Assembly: GCA_905221605.1 (NCBI GenBank)
Contig: CAJNDS010002709.1
Coordinates: 245,243-309,242 of the forward strand
Direction of reading: 5' to 3'
DNA length: 64,000 nucleotides
Source of the DNA: Symbiodinium natans
Taxonomy: Eukaryota; Sar; Dinophyceae; Suessiales; Symbiodiniaceae
Below are positions 24,791-34,750 of this stretch, one piece after another. Each line of letters opens with the position of its first letter. Within the stretch, counting starts at the first letter, position 1. The translations under genes were made by a program, and so were the position numbers. The notes under the pieces are model-generated. The model worked only from the letters and a program-made list of their open reading frames with translations. It was not told where the DNA came from and made no database searches.

Positions 24791-26944
24791 GTGAATTTTA
24801 CGTCTGCACGCTGCGTCGCGTAGCCACCCGAAGGGGCTGTTGGTCAAGGTGAAACTAAACTAAAAATTACCTCGCTTGAGGTGTTGCGTTCTCAGCTAGG
24901 CCCTCTCTCAGCTGCAACCCTCAGCACTCGCGAGGCCGAACTTTGCCCTCCGCATGCATTGCTGTTGAGGCACTTGTTGTGGCATCGGCCTCCGTAAGTT
25001 TGGCAATCCCCACTCAGCACTGGATGTTCTGTTCGAGGCATATTCCCTCAACGCATGCGAGGCCGCAAAGTGAAACACGTGAGGTATGAAAGACTGCTAC
25101 TCCAGGTTCGTCCGCAGCTCCGGCTTTCTCGCACTTACTAACCGTGCCTTGCAGCCTCCCCCAAAGTAGCGTCCCCTGGCTTTCTCGCTCTTACTCACCA
25201 GTTGACCAATAATGCATCTCACGCGGTTGCTTCATGGTAAAACTGCAGCTCGAGGTCCCGGCGTTCTCGCTCTTACTAACCCGGACCGACACTGCAGAGA
25301 AGCATTGACTGTTGTTCCCTCAGCGGAGGCGAGGCCGAACAACCATTCCGCTGCATCTGCGCAGCCAGGCCCTCAGCTCCTCACTGAGCCAGGGCTATCT
25401 CTAGACAGAGTTCCCTTGCCAAGCCCTCTATCTCTATGTGACCCCCGCGGTGCCACGTATAAGCAGCTGCTCCGCGTGTCTTAGGACCACAGTTTTCATT
25501 CGGATTTGTTGTTGTAGGCCTTCCAGTGCTTGAGGCCGAAACCAAACACCACATCACACGTCACAACGGCGAGGCAATTTGGCTCCAACATCTGAAGATA
25601 GTGACACATACTCTGCGTGGCGTCCGCGTGAGCTAGCCTGTCCTCGGCTCCTTTCATCGCTTGTCTTACCACAGGTCTCTTTCGGTGGCCCGTACTCAGC
25701 AGCCAGTACATGTACCATCCTCAGACGCCAGAGCCTTGCCCCAGCAAGTGCCCATACAAACCACTCACCGACAGTGAGAGCCAACATCTTCAAACAACCT
25801 CCAGCGGCCGTGCCGCGAGGACCTAAGCATCTGCAAGGTTCCGCCTTGTCTGTGTGCACGGACAGACCCCAGCCCTTGCAGGAGACGTGGATGTAAACAA
25901 AAGTAGGCCTGCCATATCCAGCAGGCTGATAACCATTGGTTGCCTTCAGATGGGAAAAGCGCGAAGTTCGGGTAACCTCCATCTGAGTTCTTTCCGGCCA
26001 ATACCAGCCTTTACAAACCTTCAGCACGGAGCGAGGCCGAAGAAGGCTATCTTGGACTATTTGTCTGCCGGGGAGCAGCCACCAACAGCTGCTCTTAACT
26101 TGCACTGTGCCGCACCACAGGCCTACTGCAAGTTCTTTGGCAACGGTTTCTCAGTAGCACCAGTCAATGAGCTTACGACACTGATGCCTTGGTTATTTGT
26201 GTCCAGGCAGATCCACCAGGGTTGGGCCAAATCTTTCTACCTGATTCTACCTGCGAAGAATATCCAGTTGTGCTCAGCTTGCAGATCCCCGAAAACCAGC
26301 AAACTCGGGCTCAAGCACACCGCTATTGTTCGGGACACTCCTGTCAACAACTGCAAGGATGCCGCTTGCAGTGCGACGTTGGCCTGCACTGTCTGCAACG
26401 TGCCTTGGCCGTTTTCCCCCGTGTTTCGGTCTCACCTTCGTTTTCCACACAAACGAGCGAGGAACCCAAACTCACCCTAACACACAGCCCTCAATCCAAA
26501 TGAGGGTCGGCGGGTTTTGTTCACCCAGAGACAGCAGGAATCTCTGGTGAGCAACAGGCTCTAGCGTCACCCCTCAAGCAAATCGAGGCTGCAACTCTCA
26601 CTGTGACCCAGAGCAGACTGTAGGCCACAAGGTTCCCTCAGCAACGCGAGGACGAAAAGTTTCCCTCTAGCGTTCCCTCAGCAACGCGAGGACGAAAAGT
26701 TTCCCTCTAGCGAAGCGAGGCCGAAGACTGTGCACTCGAACGTCCTTCGTCGACGGCAGCAGTTGGCGGGCCGCCGCTCTATGACAGCTTAGCCGGTCAG
26801 CCGGTCTACGAGCAAACACAGTTTTGCCAGGGCCTCAAAACGGAACCTACCCTTAGTTACAAGCCCCAGGGCCAGCCACAACGGCACTAAAGACGCTCTC
26901 TACCTGAGCACCCCACCGGGGTTGAGCCGAAACCTTGAGCCAGG
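24791..26944 (+). repeat. Composite non-coding repeat unit, copy 1 (about 2.15 kb)
   Basis: Starts GTGAATTTTACGTCTGCACG after an AG. It then has a small hairpin (GCTGCG-TCG-CGTAGC), GTGAAACTAAAC, and nested short hairpins of two families (CCCTCAGC..GCGAGGCCGAA and TTCTCGC[A/T]CTTACT). It ends CACCCCACCGGGGTTGAGCC..TTGAGCCAGG, where the next copy begins. Open frames are shared with other copies but are broken by small indels that do not respect codons, so I treat the unit as non-coding. The duplicated 41-bp step at 26635-26715 is specific to this copy. Confidence 0.85.
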
Positions 26945-28140
26945 GGAGAATTTTACGTCTGCACGCTGCGAGGCGTAGCCACCCGAAGGGGCCGTTGGTC
27001 AAGGTGAAACTAAACTAAAAATTACCTCGCTTGAGGTGTTGCGTTCACAGCTAGGCCCTCTCTCAGCTGCAACCCTCAGCACTCGCGAGGCCGAACTTTG
27101 CCCTCCGCATGCATTGCTGTTGAGGCACTTGTTGTGGCATCAGCCTCCGTAAGTTTGGCAATCCCCACTCAGCACTGGATGTTCTGTTCGAGGCATAGTC
27201 CCTCAGCGCATGCGAGGCCGCAAAGTGAAACACGTGAGGTATGAAAGACTGCTACTCCAGGTTCGTCCGCAGCTCCGGCTTTCTCGCACTTACTAACCGT
27301 GCCTTGCAGCCTCCCCCAAAGTAGCGTCACTCTGGCTTTCTCGCTCTTACTCACCAGTTGACCAATAATGCATCTCACGCGGTTGCTTCATGGTAAAACT
27401 GCAGCTCGAGGTCCCGGCGTTCTCGCTCTTACTAACCCGGACCGACACTGCAGAGAAGCATTGACTGTTGTTCCCTCAGCGGAGGCGAGGCCGAACAACC
27501 ATTCCGCTGCATCAGCGCAGCCAGGCCCTCAGCTCCTCACTGAGCCAGGGCTCTCTTTAGACAGAGTTCCCTTGCTGGCAAGCCCTCTATCTCTTTGTGA
27601 CCCCCGCGGTGCCACGAAGCAGCTGCACCGCGTGTCTTAGGACCACAGTTTTCATTCGGATTTGTTGTTGTAGGCCTTCCAGTGCTTGAGGCCGAATCCA
27701 ATCACCACATCTCACGTCACAAGGCTGGCAATTTGGCTCCAACATCTGAAGATAGTAACACATACTCTGCGTGGCGTCCGCGTGAGCTAGCCTGTCCTTT
27801 CTTTAGGAGTTCGGCTCCTTTCATCGCTTGTCTTACCACAGGTCTCTTTCGGTGGCCCGTACTCAGCAGCCAGCACATGTACCATCCTCAGACGCCAGAG
27901 CCGCCTTGCCCCAGCAAGTGCCCATACAAACCACTCACCAGACAGTGAGAGCCAACATCTTCAAACATCCTCCAGCGGCCGTGCCGCGAGGACCTAAACA
28001 TCTGCAAGGTTCCGCCTTGTCTGTGTGCACGGACAGACCCCAGCCCTTGCAGGAGACGTGGATGTAAACAAAAGTAGGCCTGCCATGTCCAGCAGGCTGA
28101 TAACCATTGGTTGCCTTCAGATGGGAAAAGCGCGAAGCAG
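26945..28140 (+). repeat. Composite repeat unit, copy 2 (3'-truncated)
   Basis: Same unit with a variant start (GAGAATTTTACG). It stops at GCGAAG, where copy 3 begins directly. The missing part corresponds to the second half of copies 1 and 3. Confidence 0.85.
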
Positions 28141-30270
28141 GTGAATTTTACGTCTGCACGCTGCGTCGCGTAGCCACCCGAAGGGGCCGTTGGTCAAGGT
28201 GAAACTAAACTAAAAATTACCTCGCTTGAGGTGTTGCGTTCTCAGCTAGGCCCTCTCTCAGCTGCAACCCTCAGCACTCGCGAGGCCGAACTTTGCCCTC
28301 CGCATGCCTTGCTGTTGAGGCACTTGTTGTGGCATCAGCCTCCGTAAGTTTGGCAATCCCCACTCAGCACTGGATGTTCTGTTCGAGGCATATTTCCTCA
28401 GCGCATGCGAGGCCGCAAAGTGAAACACGTGAGGTATGAAAAACTGCTACTCCAGGTTCGTCCGCAGCTCCGGCTTTCTCGCACTTACTAACCGTGCCTT
28501 GCAGCCTCCCCCAAAGTAGCGTCACCCTGGCTTTCTCGCTCTTCCTCACCAGTTGACCAATAATGCATCTCACGCGGTTGCTTCATGGTAAAACTGCAGC
28601 TCGAGGTCCCGGCGTTCTCGCTCTTACTAACCCGGACCGACACTGCAGAGAAGCATTGACTGTTGTTCCCTCAGCGGAGGCGAGGCCGAACAACCATTCC
28701 GCTGCATCTGCGCAGCCAGGCCCTCAGCTCCTCACTGAGCCAGGGCTATCTCTAGACAGAGTTCCCTTGCCAAGCCCTCTATCTCTATGTGACCCCCGCG
28801 GTGCCACGTATAAGCAGCTGCTCCGCGTGTCTTAGGACCACAGTTTTCATTCGGATTTGTTGTTGTAGGCCTTCCAGTGCTTGAGGCCGAAACCAAACAC
28901 CACATCTCACGTCACACGGCGAGGCAATTTGGCTCCAACATCTGAAGATAGTGACACATACTCTGCGTGGCGTCCGCGTGAGCTAGCCTGTCCTAGAGTT
29001 TAGGAGTTCGGCTCCTTTCATCGCTTGTCTTACCACAGGTCTCTTTCGGTGGCCCGTACTCAGCAGCCAGCACATGTACCATCCTCAGACGCCAGAGCCG
29101 CCTTGCCCCAGCAAGTGCCCATACAAACCACTCACCAGACAGTGAGAGAGCCAACTTCTTCAAACTACCTCCAGCGGCCGTGCCGCGAGGACCTAAACAT
29201 CTGCAAGGTTCCGCCTTGTCTGTGTGCACGGACAGACCCCAGCCCTTGCAGGAGACGTGGATGTAAACAAAAGTAGGCCTGCCATGTCCAGCAGGCTGAT
29301 AACCATTGGTTGCCTTCAGATGGGAAAAGCGCGAAGTTCGGGTAACCTCCATCTGAGTCCTTTCCGGCCAATACCAGCCTTTACAAACCCTCAGCACGGA
29401 GCGAGGCCGAAGAAGGCTTTCTTGGACTATTTGTCTGCCGGGGAGCAGCCACCAACAGCTGCTCTTCAACTTGCACTGTGCCGCACCACAGTCCTGCTGC
29501 AAGTTCTTTGGCAACGGTTTCTCAGTAGCACCAGTCAATGAGCTTTACGACACTGATGCCTTTGGTTATTTGTGTCCAGGCAGATCCACCAGGGTTGGGC
29601 CAAATCTGTTCTACCTGATGCTACCTGCGAAGAATAACCTGTTGTGCTCAGCTTGCAGATCCCCGAAAACCAGCAAACTCGGGCTCAAGCACACCGCTAT
29701 TGTTCGGGACACTCCTGTCAACAACTGCAAGGATGCCGCTTGCAGTGCGACGTTGGCCTGCACTGTCTGCAGCGTGCCTGGCCGTTTTCCCCCGTGTTTC
29801 GGACTCACCTTCGTTTTCCACACAAGCGAGCGAGGAACCCAAACTCACCCTAACACAAGCCCTCAATCCAAATGAGGGTCGGCGGGTTTTGTTCACCCAG
29901 AGACAGCAGGAATCTCTGGTGAGCAACAGGCTCTAGCGTCACCCCTCAAGCAAACCGAGGCTGTAACTCTCACTGTGACCCAGAGCAGACTGTAGGCCAC
30001 AAGGTTCCCTCAGCAACGCGAGGACGAAAAGCTTCCCTCTAGCGAAGCGAGGCTGCACTCGAACGTCCTTCGTCGTCGGCAGCAGTTGGCGGGCCGCCGC
30101 TCTATGACAGCTTAGCCGGTCAGCCGGCCTACGAGCAAACACAGTTTTGCCAGGCCTCAAAACGGAACCTACCCTTAGTTACAAGCCCCAGGGCCAGCCA
30201 CAACGGCACTAAAGACGCTCTCTACCTGAGCACCCCACCGGGGTTGAGCCGAAACCTTGAGCCAGGTGAG
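28141..30270 (+). repeat. Composite repeat unit, copy 3 (full length)
   Basis: Full-length copy with the same start and end as copy 1, including AGGAG-TTCGG-CTCCT, a stable small hairpin near 29004. Copies 1 and 3 differ mainly by point changes and small indels. Confidence 0.85.
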
Positions 30271-30922
30271 GTGAATTTTACTCGAAAGCGGGCTGCGTCG
30301 CTAGCCAGGTTAGGCTCTTCGGAACCGAAGTTCCGGAAGGTATTAACTATGCACGGAAAAGGGGCTCTCGAGGTGTCCTTGGCCTGCTTAACACGGCCGA
30401 ACTATGTGCAGGGACACCGAGAGAAAGCATTGAGGGCTTAACCAGTTCCGCGAGAAGCTCGGTGGCCTACGGCTACTCACTGGTTTGGCACTGTACAAAG
30501 CCCTAGGCAAAATGTTCTGCAGGTTGAACTGCCTGGTCTGTACTGCCTACCCTATCAGCCCTGCCAGTACAGGGGAGAAACTCACCCACTTCCAGGTGAA
30601 GGTGAATTTTACTCGAAAGCGGGCTGCGTCGCTAGCCAGGTTAGGCTCTTCGGAACCGAAGTTCCGGAAGGTATTAACTATGCACAGAAAAGGAAAAACT
30701 CTCGAGGTGTCCTTGGCCTGCTTAACACGGCCGAACTATGTGCAGGGAACACCGAGAGAAAGCAATGAGGGCTTAACCAGTTCCGCGAGAAGCTCGGCGG
30801 CCTACGGCTACTCACTGGTTTGGCTCTATACAAAGCCCTAGGCAAATGTTCTGCAGGTTGAACTGCCTGGTCTGTACTGCCTACCCTATAAGCCCTGCCT
30901 GTACAGGGGAGAAACTCACCCA
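30271..30922 (+). repeat. Tandem pair of a 331-bp GTGAATTTTAC element
   Basis: Two copies start at 30271 and 30602 (period 331). Each begins GTGAATTTTACTCGAAAGCG and ends GGGGAGAAACTCACCCAC, so the ends are short inverted repeats (GGTGA..TCACC). Each carries an internal inverted repeat CTTCGG-AA-CCGAAG. They share the first 11 bases with the 2.1-kb unit but differ beyond that. The pair is nearly identical, so the duplication is recent. A related single copy lies at 33037. Confidence 0.85.
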
Positions 30923-31028
30923 CATTCGGCTCACTCAGAAAAGGCAGAAGGTCCGGAACCGACACATGGGCAATGCCTGTACAAACTGCAAACAAGTGGA
31001 TTGGCAAAAGTCGCCAACCTCCGGAACA

Positions 31029-31062
31029 GGCCTAAGCTTTCTCGCACTTACTAACCTAGGCC
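31029..31062 (+). repeat. Loop-conserved hairpin, stem GGCCTA/TAGGCC
   Basis: The constant core TTTCTCGCACTTACTAAC is enclosed by GGCCTA and TAGGCC, a perfect 6-bp stem. The stem sequence differs from all other copies. Confidence 0.8.
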
Positions 31063-31114
31063 CCAGAAACTCATGCCGCAGCAGCACTGAGCTCCTGTTT
31101 GCCCCGTATGCTGA

Positions 31115-31142
31115 CCTGGTTTTCTCGCACTTACTCACCAGG
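31115..31142 (+). repeat. Loop-conserved hairpin, stem CCTGG/CCAGG
   Basis: The core TTTTCTCGCACTTACTCA is enclosed by CCTGG and CCAGG. Confidence 0.8.
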
Positions 31143-31148
31143 GAGGAA

Positions 31149-31180
31149 GAACCAACTTTCTCGCTCTTACTCACTGGTTC
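31149..31180 (+). repeat. Loop-conserved hairpin, stem GAACCA/TGGTTC
   Basis: The core CTTTCTCGCTCTTACTCAC is enclosed by GAACCA and TGGTTC, a perfect 6-bp stem of different sequence. Confidence 0.8.
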
Positions 31181-31998
31181 AACCTCAGCGGCTCCAGAGG
31201 AACCCACACCACTTGCACGCAGGGAGGGCTTGGTTGATTTGGGCATCTCAGCTGGGCAGGCTTTCGGGCACCGAGCCACAGCCTTTAACCTCCGCAATCT
31301 GGTGCCTCAGGCTGTCCGTCAGCCTAGGTTTTGGTCCCTACCAAACAACGCCTGCCGCTAGGCTCCTCCTGGCTGGGCTTGCACCACCAGGAGAAAACAA
31401 CACACCCTGCAGGGACAGACTAAGGAAATACTCAAAGGCCAAACACGGGTAACCCCAAACTGATGCAGGGCATCATGCCCTCGGCCTCAACCTGCCGGTG
31501 TACTTGGATCCTCGTCCGTTCCTCAACATCTCAGCGCGCAACCCTCCCCTCATCAACCAGTGAGGCCGGTACTGACGTTTTCCGTACGTGCGCTGCGTTT
31601 GCGAGAACCCCGTGTTGGGCCTGTAAGTACCCGCAAGCACCTGAGCCCGAAAACCCGGTCCGGCGGTCTGCTTGACAGACCGAGCAAAGGTGCCGAACCG
31701 GTGTCAGGCTGAACACAGGCCGCATCATGGCGGCCAGTCCTGCCGGGTGTCCAACGGAACAACTGCGAACCTATTCCGTTGGATGGAAAGGGGGGGTGCC
31801 GGGACTGGGCACTGAACTGCTTTCGCTCTAACCTGCATCCTTATGCAATCACTGCAAGCAGTTTCGCTTTGATTTGTACATCCTTGCTTGAAAAGGGAGA
31901 GTCTCCTCTATGACAATGGATTCCGGAGGGGAGAGTCTCACCCTTGATTCTGGCAGGGCATAGCTCCTGCAATTTGGGTGGGTTGGGGCCGTATTAGG

Positions 31999-32907
31999 TC
32001 AGACCTCCCAGGGGATGTCTTCCAAGTCTTCAAAGCCACACACTAGCCAATCACTGCTGCATGCTTCTTCTGGGGAGTCTAGATCCAGAGAACACCCTTC
32101 CTCAGGGAAGGTCCAGCCATGTGCGCTGGCTGCAGAAGACAGCGGCGCCAGCGAAGGATCAACGGGCTCCATAACTTGGTGACCTACCTGACGCAAGTCG
32201 GCCAGGGAGGCGTCGTCCAGAAACACCAGTCTCCTGACTGCTTGGTCAAAGCTCGGCCAGCTCCACGTGCAAGGCAGGAAGTTTTCAAGACAAAGGGCAC
32301 AGTGGAGCTCGATGCGTCTTCCATCCTCTCCATGCAAGATCTCTGGTTGCCTTTTCCCAGGACCTGGCACGAAATTGAGGTTATGGGTTGGAATGTTACC
32401 ACAATTGAAGTTCAAAAGGCGAAGCCACTGCACGGGCGGGTCGCCTCCCGTTCCCCCGTGGAGCTCTGCTGGGTCTTCCATGCATCTCCATTGCCCACAA
32501 GGTCCGGCTCTGACTGTTTTGCCGGATTTGCTGGTGCGAACAAAATACACGCTGCTGTCCTCGGAGAGGAGCAGCCACTCTTTCCGGCCCTTGTGAAGCC
32601 AGCGAAAGCAGAGTACTTGGTGGAAAGTCCTGCTTTGGCTGGGACCACAATTGGCTCTATGGGCCCAAGTTCGCTCTGGATTTGCCAGGCTGATCGAGCA
32701 TCTAACCTGGTCTTCCAAGGCTGGAGAAACTCCACAGCCGGCTGTAAGAGGACTCGCATAAGGGAAGAGTTCCCCAAGCCGGGCTGCTTCGCCCTCCAGT
32801 CGGGCCGTGCCTTCTTTCTGGCTCTCTGCATCGCAAGTTGGGTGAGATGACTCCAACCCGTCACTTGCCGGCAGTGAGGATCTCGACTGCACAGGTGCTC
32901 TGGACAT
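31999..32907 (-). CDS. Unknown ORF downstream of LINE A
   Basis: A 302-codon minus frame with balanced composition. It includes WLHKGRKEWLLLSEDSSVYF, a compact Cys/His/Trp-rich middle (ELHCALCLENFLPCTWSW) and an acidic C-terminus (DWLVCGFEDLEDIPWEV). I recognise no family. It follows the kinase-like ORF of LINE A on the same strand, separated by the inserted repeat at 33037-33345, so it may be a further LINE A ORF or the start of another element. LINE B has no counterpart. Confidence 0.55.
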   Translation of the reverse strand: MSRAPVQSRSSLPASDGLESSHPTCDAESQKEGTARLEGEAARLGELFPYASPLTAGCGVSPALEDQVRCSISLANPERTWAHRANCGPSQSRTFHQVLCFRWLHKGRKEWLLLSEDSSVYFVRTSKSGKTVRAGPCGQWRCMEDPAELHGGTGGDPPVQWLRLLNFNCGNIPTHNLNFVPGPGKRQPEILHGEDGRRIELHCALCLENFLPCTWSWPSFDQAVRRLVFLDDASLADLRQVGHQVMEPVDPSLAPLSSAASAHGWTFPEEGCSLDLDSPEEACSSDWLVCGFEDLEDIPWEV

Positions 32908-33036
32908 GGCTCAAATAAGGCTGTGAAAAAGCAGGCCTGGTACCCAAAGCAGTTAGGGGACTCGAGGCTGGTTCACACAGCTACCGCTCTGCTACCTGTG
33001 CACCCCACCGGGGTTGAGCCGAGATCTTGAGCCAAG

Positions 33037-33345
33037 GTGAATTTTACTCGCGAGCGGACGATGTCGCTAGCCAATTAGGCTCTTCGGAACCGAAGTCCCG
33101 GAAATTAAGGTGAAACAGTGAGAACAACTACTCTCGGGAAAGCCTTGGCCTGCTAAACACGGCCGTGCTTGTGAAGGCATCCGGAGATGTTACGGAAAGA
33201 GCTACGGGCTGGGAGAACCTCACCATCCCTCAGAGTCTTAACAGACTTGACGAGATTCTCGCCGCAGCACAGGGAGAAACTCACCTTCTGGCTCATCGCA
33301 GATTACTGAAACAGGGCCCTCCCGAGTCAATAATGCCCTGTTCAC
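33037..33345 (+). repeat. GTGAATTTTAC element inserted in LINE A
   Basis: Related to the 331-bp elements at 30271 and 30602: GTGAATTTTACTCGCGAGCG, CTCTTCGG-AA-CCGAAG, and GGGAGAAACTCACC near 33270. It is followed by an 8-bp inverted repeat AACAGGGC..GCCCTGTT (33311-33344). On the minus strand it cuts off the last part of the kinase-like ORF, as judged by comparison with LINE B. The right edge is approximate. Confidence 0.7.
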
Positions 33346-34747
33346 TGAGATGACTCCAGAAAGGCTGACACTCCATCAACAACGTTTCTGCGCACCACCT
33401 TGGGTACAAGCCAACGTGTCTGAGCTTGTCGCGCAGCCAGCCTTGGCGTGAAGGGCTGAAATCCGCCACAAGCGACCAGAAGCCTGTCCAGCTGTGTTTG
33501 GCTTCCTTTCCCTCCCATGTCCATTCATTTGTGTCGAAGAAAATGAGCCTCGGATGGGGGGAGTTCGCCGTGGTACGACTCACAGCTGCATTTAGTGGTC
33601 CCAAATCGCGGAGGGTCCACCCTGCAGCTCGAAGGGAGGCCAAAATAATGGCCATGTAGCACAAGAACTGGAAGCAACTCTGGCTTCCAGCGCCGAATCG
33701 GGTGAGAACCTCAACCCCTGGAACACACCGCTCTTGCAGCGACATGTAAAATGGAAACACCTGCTCTCCACCCCTCCATAGCAGACGGATTCGCACAAGC
33801 CCATACCAGTAGACCTTCGCCGTTAAACGGGGGAAGATGTTACTGATGCGCTCCTCTTCGGCTTGGCTTTCATCCGAAAATTTCCACACCAGGGGAGCCG
33901 ATTCGGCTACATAGGCTACTCGCGTTCGGCCGAACATGAGCATAGTCAGATCCATGGTGTCCCGGACATGGAGGCTTTGGGTGATGTCATGGACCATGAC
34001 TAGGTTGACTGGAAGGTAGTGCAGAGGCTCCTTTGGCTTGCCGCGGTGTGCCTTCCACTGGCCTTGAAAGTGGAACGCGGCTGCCTGAGGGTCTGCACTC
34101 CGACGCTCGGCTTCTGCCACTGCGTCGACTCTTCCAGAACTAGCCGCTCGATCTGTTTGATTGTTTGCTTCACGGAGGACTATTGATCCTTCTGTGGATG
34201 CTATGTTTTCCAGGGGCCACCCTGAGCTCTCGGGAGTGCTGGCGGGGTCATGCAGAGAGGTGAGAACCTCAACCTCCGCGTGGGCATCAGGGCGCCCAGG
34301 GTTCGATGAGGAGGAGTTTTGCGGAGGAGCCGCGTTTCGGGAGAGAACCTCTTCCCTTCTGTGCCTGCTAGAGGCTGAAGAGCTTCTTAATTTGACCCTT
34401 CGTTCCCAGGGGGCAAGCTGCTCGGAGCGCCAATCCTTGGCTGCATCCGTGGGTGCCTCAGGCACGTCTTCCGCCTGGGCTCGCCTGCTTGGCGGAGGAG
34501 CAGGTGGCGTAGGGCGTGGTGTTGAGTTCGCCCGGAAACGCGCATCGCTTTCCGCTAAGGAAAGGTGCCTAGCATGGCTCCTTGCTTTACTCCTGGAGAT
34601 CGAACCAGGGCTTTTTGTAGGGAGATCACGCGCGCTTCTTTCCATGTTCACCTCCCTTGCTGCATCCAGCTCTTCTCGTGGCAAGCTAGACTGCTTGCCT
34701 TTGGGGCCTTTGGATTTGCCGTGTCCTTTATGCCATCCTTTTCCCAT
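33293..34747 (-). CDS. LINE A ORF3: protein-kinase-fold protein
   Basis: 484 codons on minus, starting 3 bases after the stop of the RNase H ORF (TGA GCT ATG), so the two are tightly coupled. The N-terminal 230 residues are basic, Ser/Pro/Ala-rich and probably disordered. The C-terminal half reads like a protein-kinase fold: LVWKF (Lys of the VAxK strand), a following Glu-rich helix (EEERI), GWTLRDLGPLN (catalytic-loop pattern D-x4-N) and LIFFDTNEW (Asp of the DFG position, here DTN). The same elements occur in the same order in the LINE B ORF at 41205-42431. The C-terminus here is probably truncated by the repeat at 33037-33345, since the final residues come from repeat sequence. Activity and substrate unknown. 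A degenerate kinase or aminoglycoside-kinase-like fold are alternatives. Confidence 0.6.
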   Translation of the reverse strand: MGKGWHKGHGKSKGPKGKQSSLPREELDAAREVNMERSARDLPTKSPGSISRSKARSHARHLSLAESDARFRANSTPRPTPPAPPPSRRAQAEDVPEAPTDAAKDWRSEQLAPWERRVKLRSSSASSRHRREEVLSRNAAPPQNSSSSNPGRPDAHAEVEVLTSLHDPASTPESSGWPLENIASTEGSIVLREANNQTDRAASSGRVDAVAEAERRSADPQAAAFHFQGQWKAHRGKPKEPLHYLPVNLVMVHDITQSLHVRDTMDLTMLMFGRTRVAYVAESAPLVWKFSDESQAEEERISNIFPRLTAKVYWYGLVRIRLLWRGGEQVFPFYMSLQERCVPGVEVLTRFGAGSQSCFQFLCYMAIILASLRAAGWTLRDLGPLNAAVSRTTANSPHPRLIFFDTNEWTWEGKEAKHSWTGFWSLVADFSPSRQGWLRDKLRHVGLYPRWCAETLLMECQPFWSHLSEQGIIDSGGPCFSNLR

Positions 34748-34750
34748 AGC

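Larger units (their letters stand above)
30923..31998. other. Non-coding stretch with three loop-conserved hairpins
   Basis: No gene recognised. Three hairpins with the TTCTCGC[A/T]CTTACT loop lie at 31029-31180 (separate entries). The remainder holds scattered short frames only. Confidence 0.5.

Noticed and set aside
24791-24860. Group II intron or ribozyme reading of the GTGAATTTTAC units
   Set aside because: The start is not GTGYG, and no domain V-like hairpin or hammerhead core could be found.
33020-33036. CTTGAGCCAAGG and the frequent TTGAGCCAGG as reverse spliced-leader copies
   Set aside because: Only 9-10 bases match, and the word is a fixed part of the repeat-unit boundary, so it is not independent evidence.
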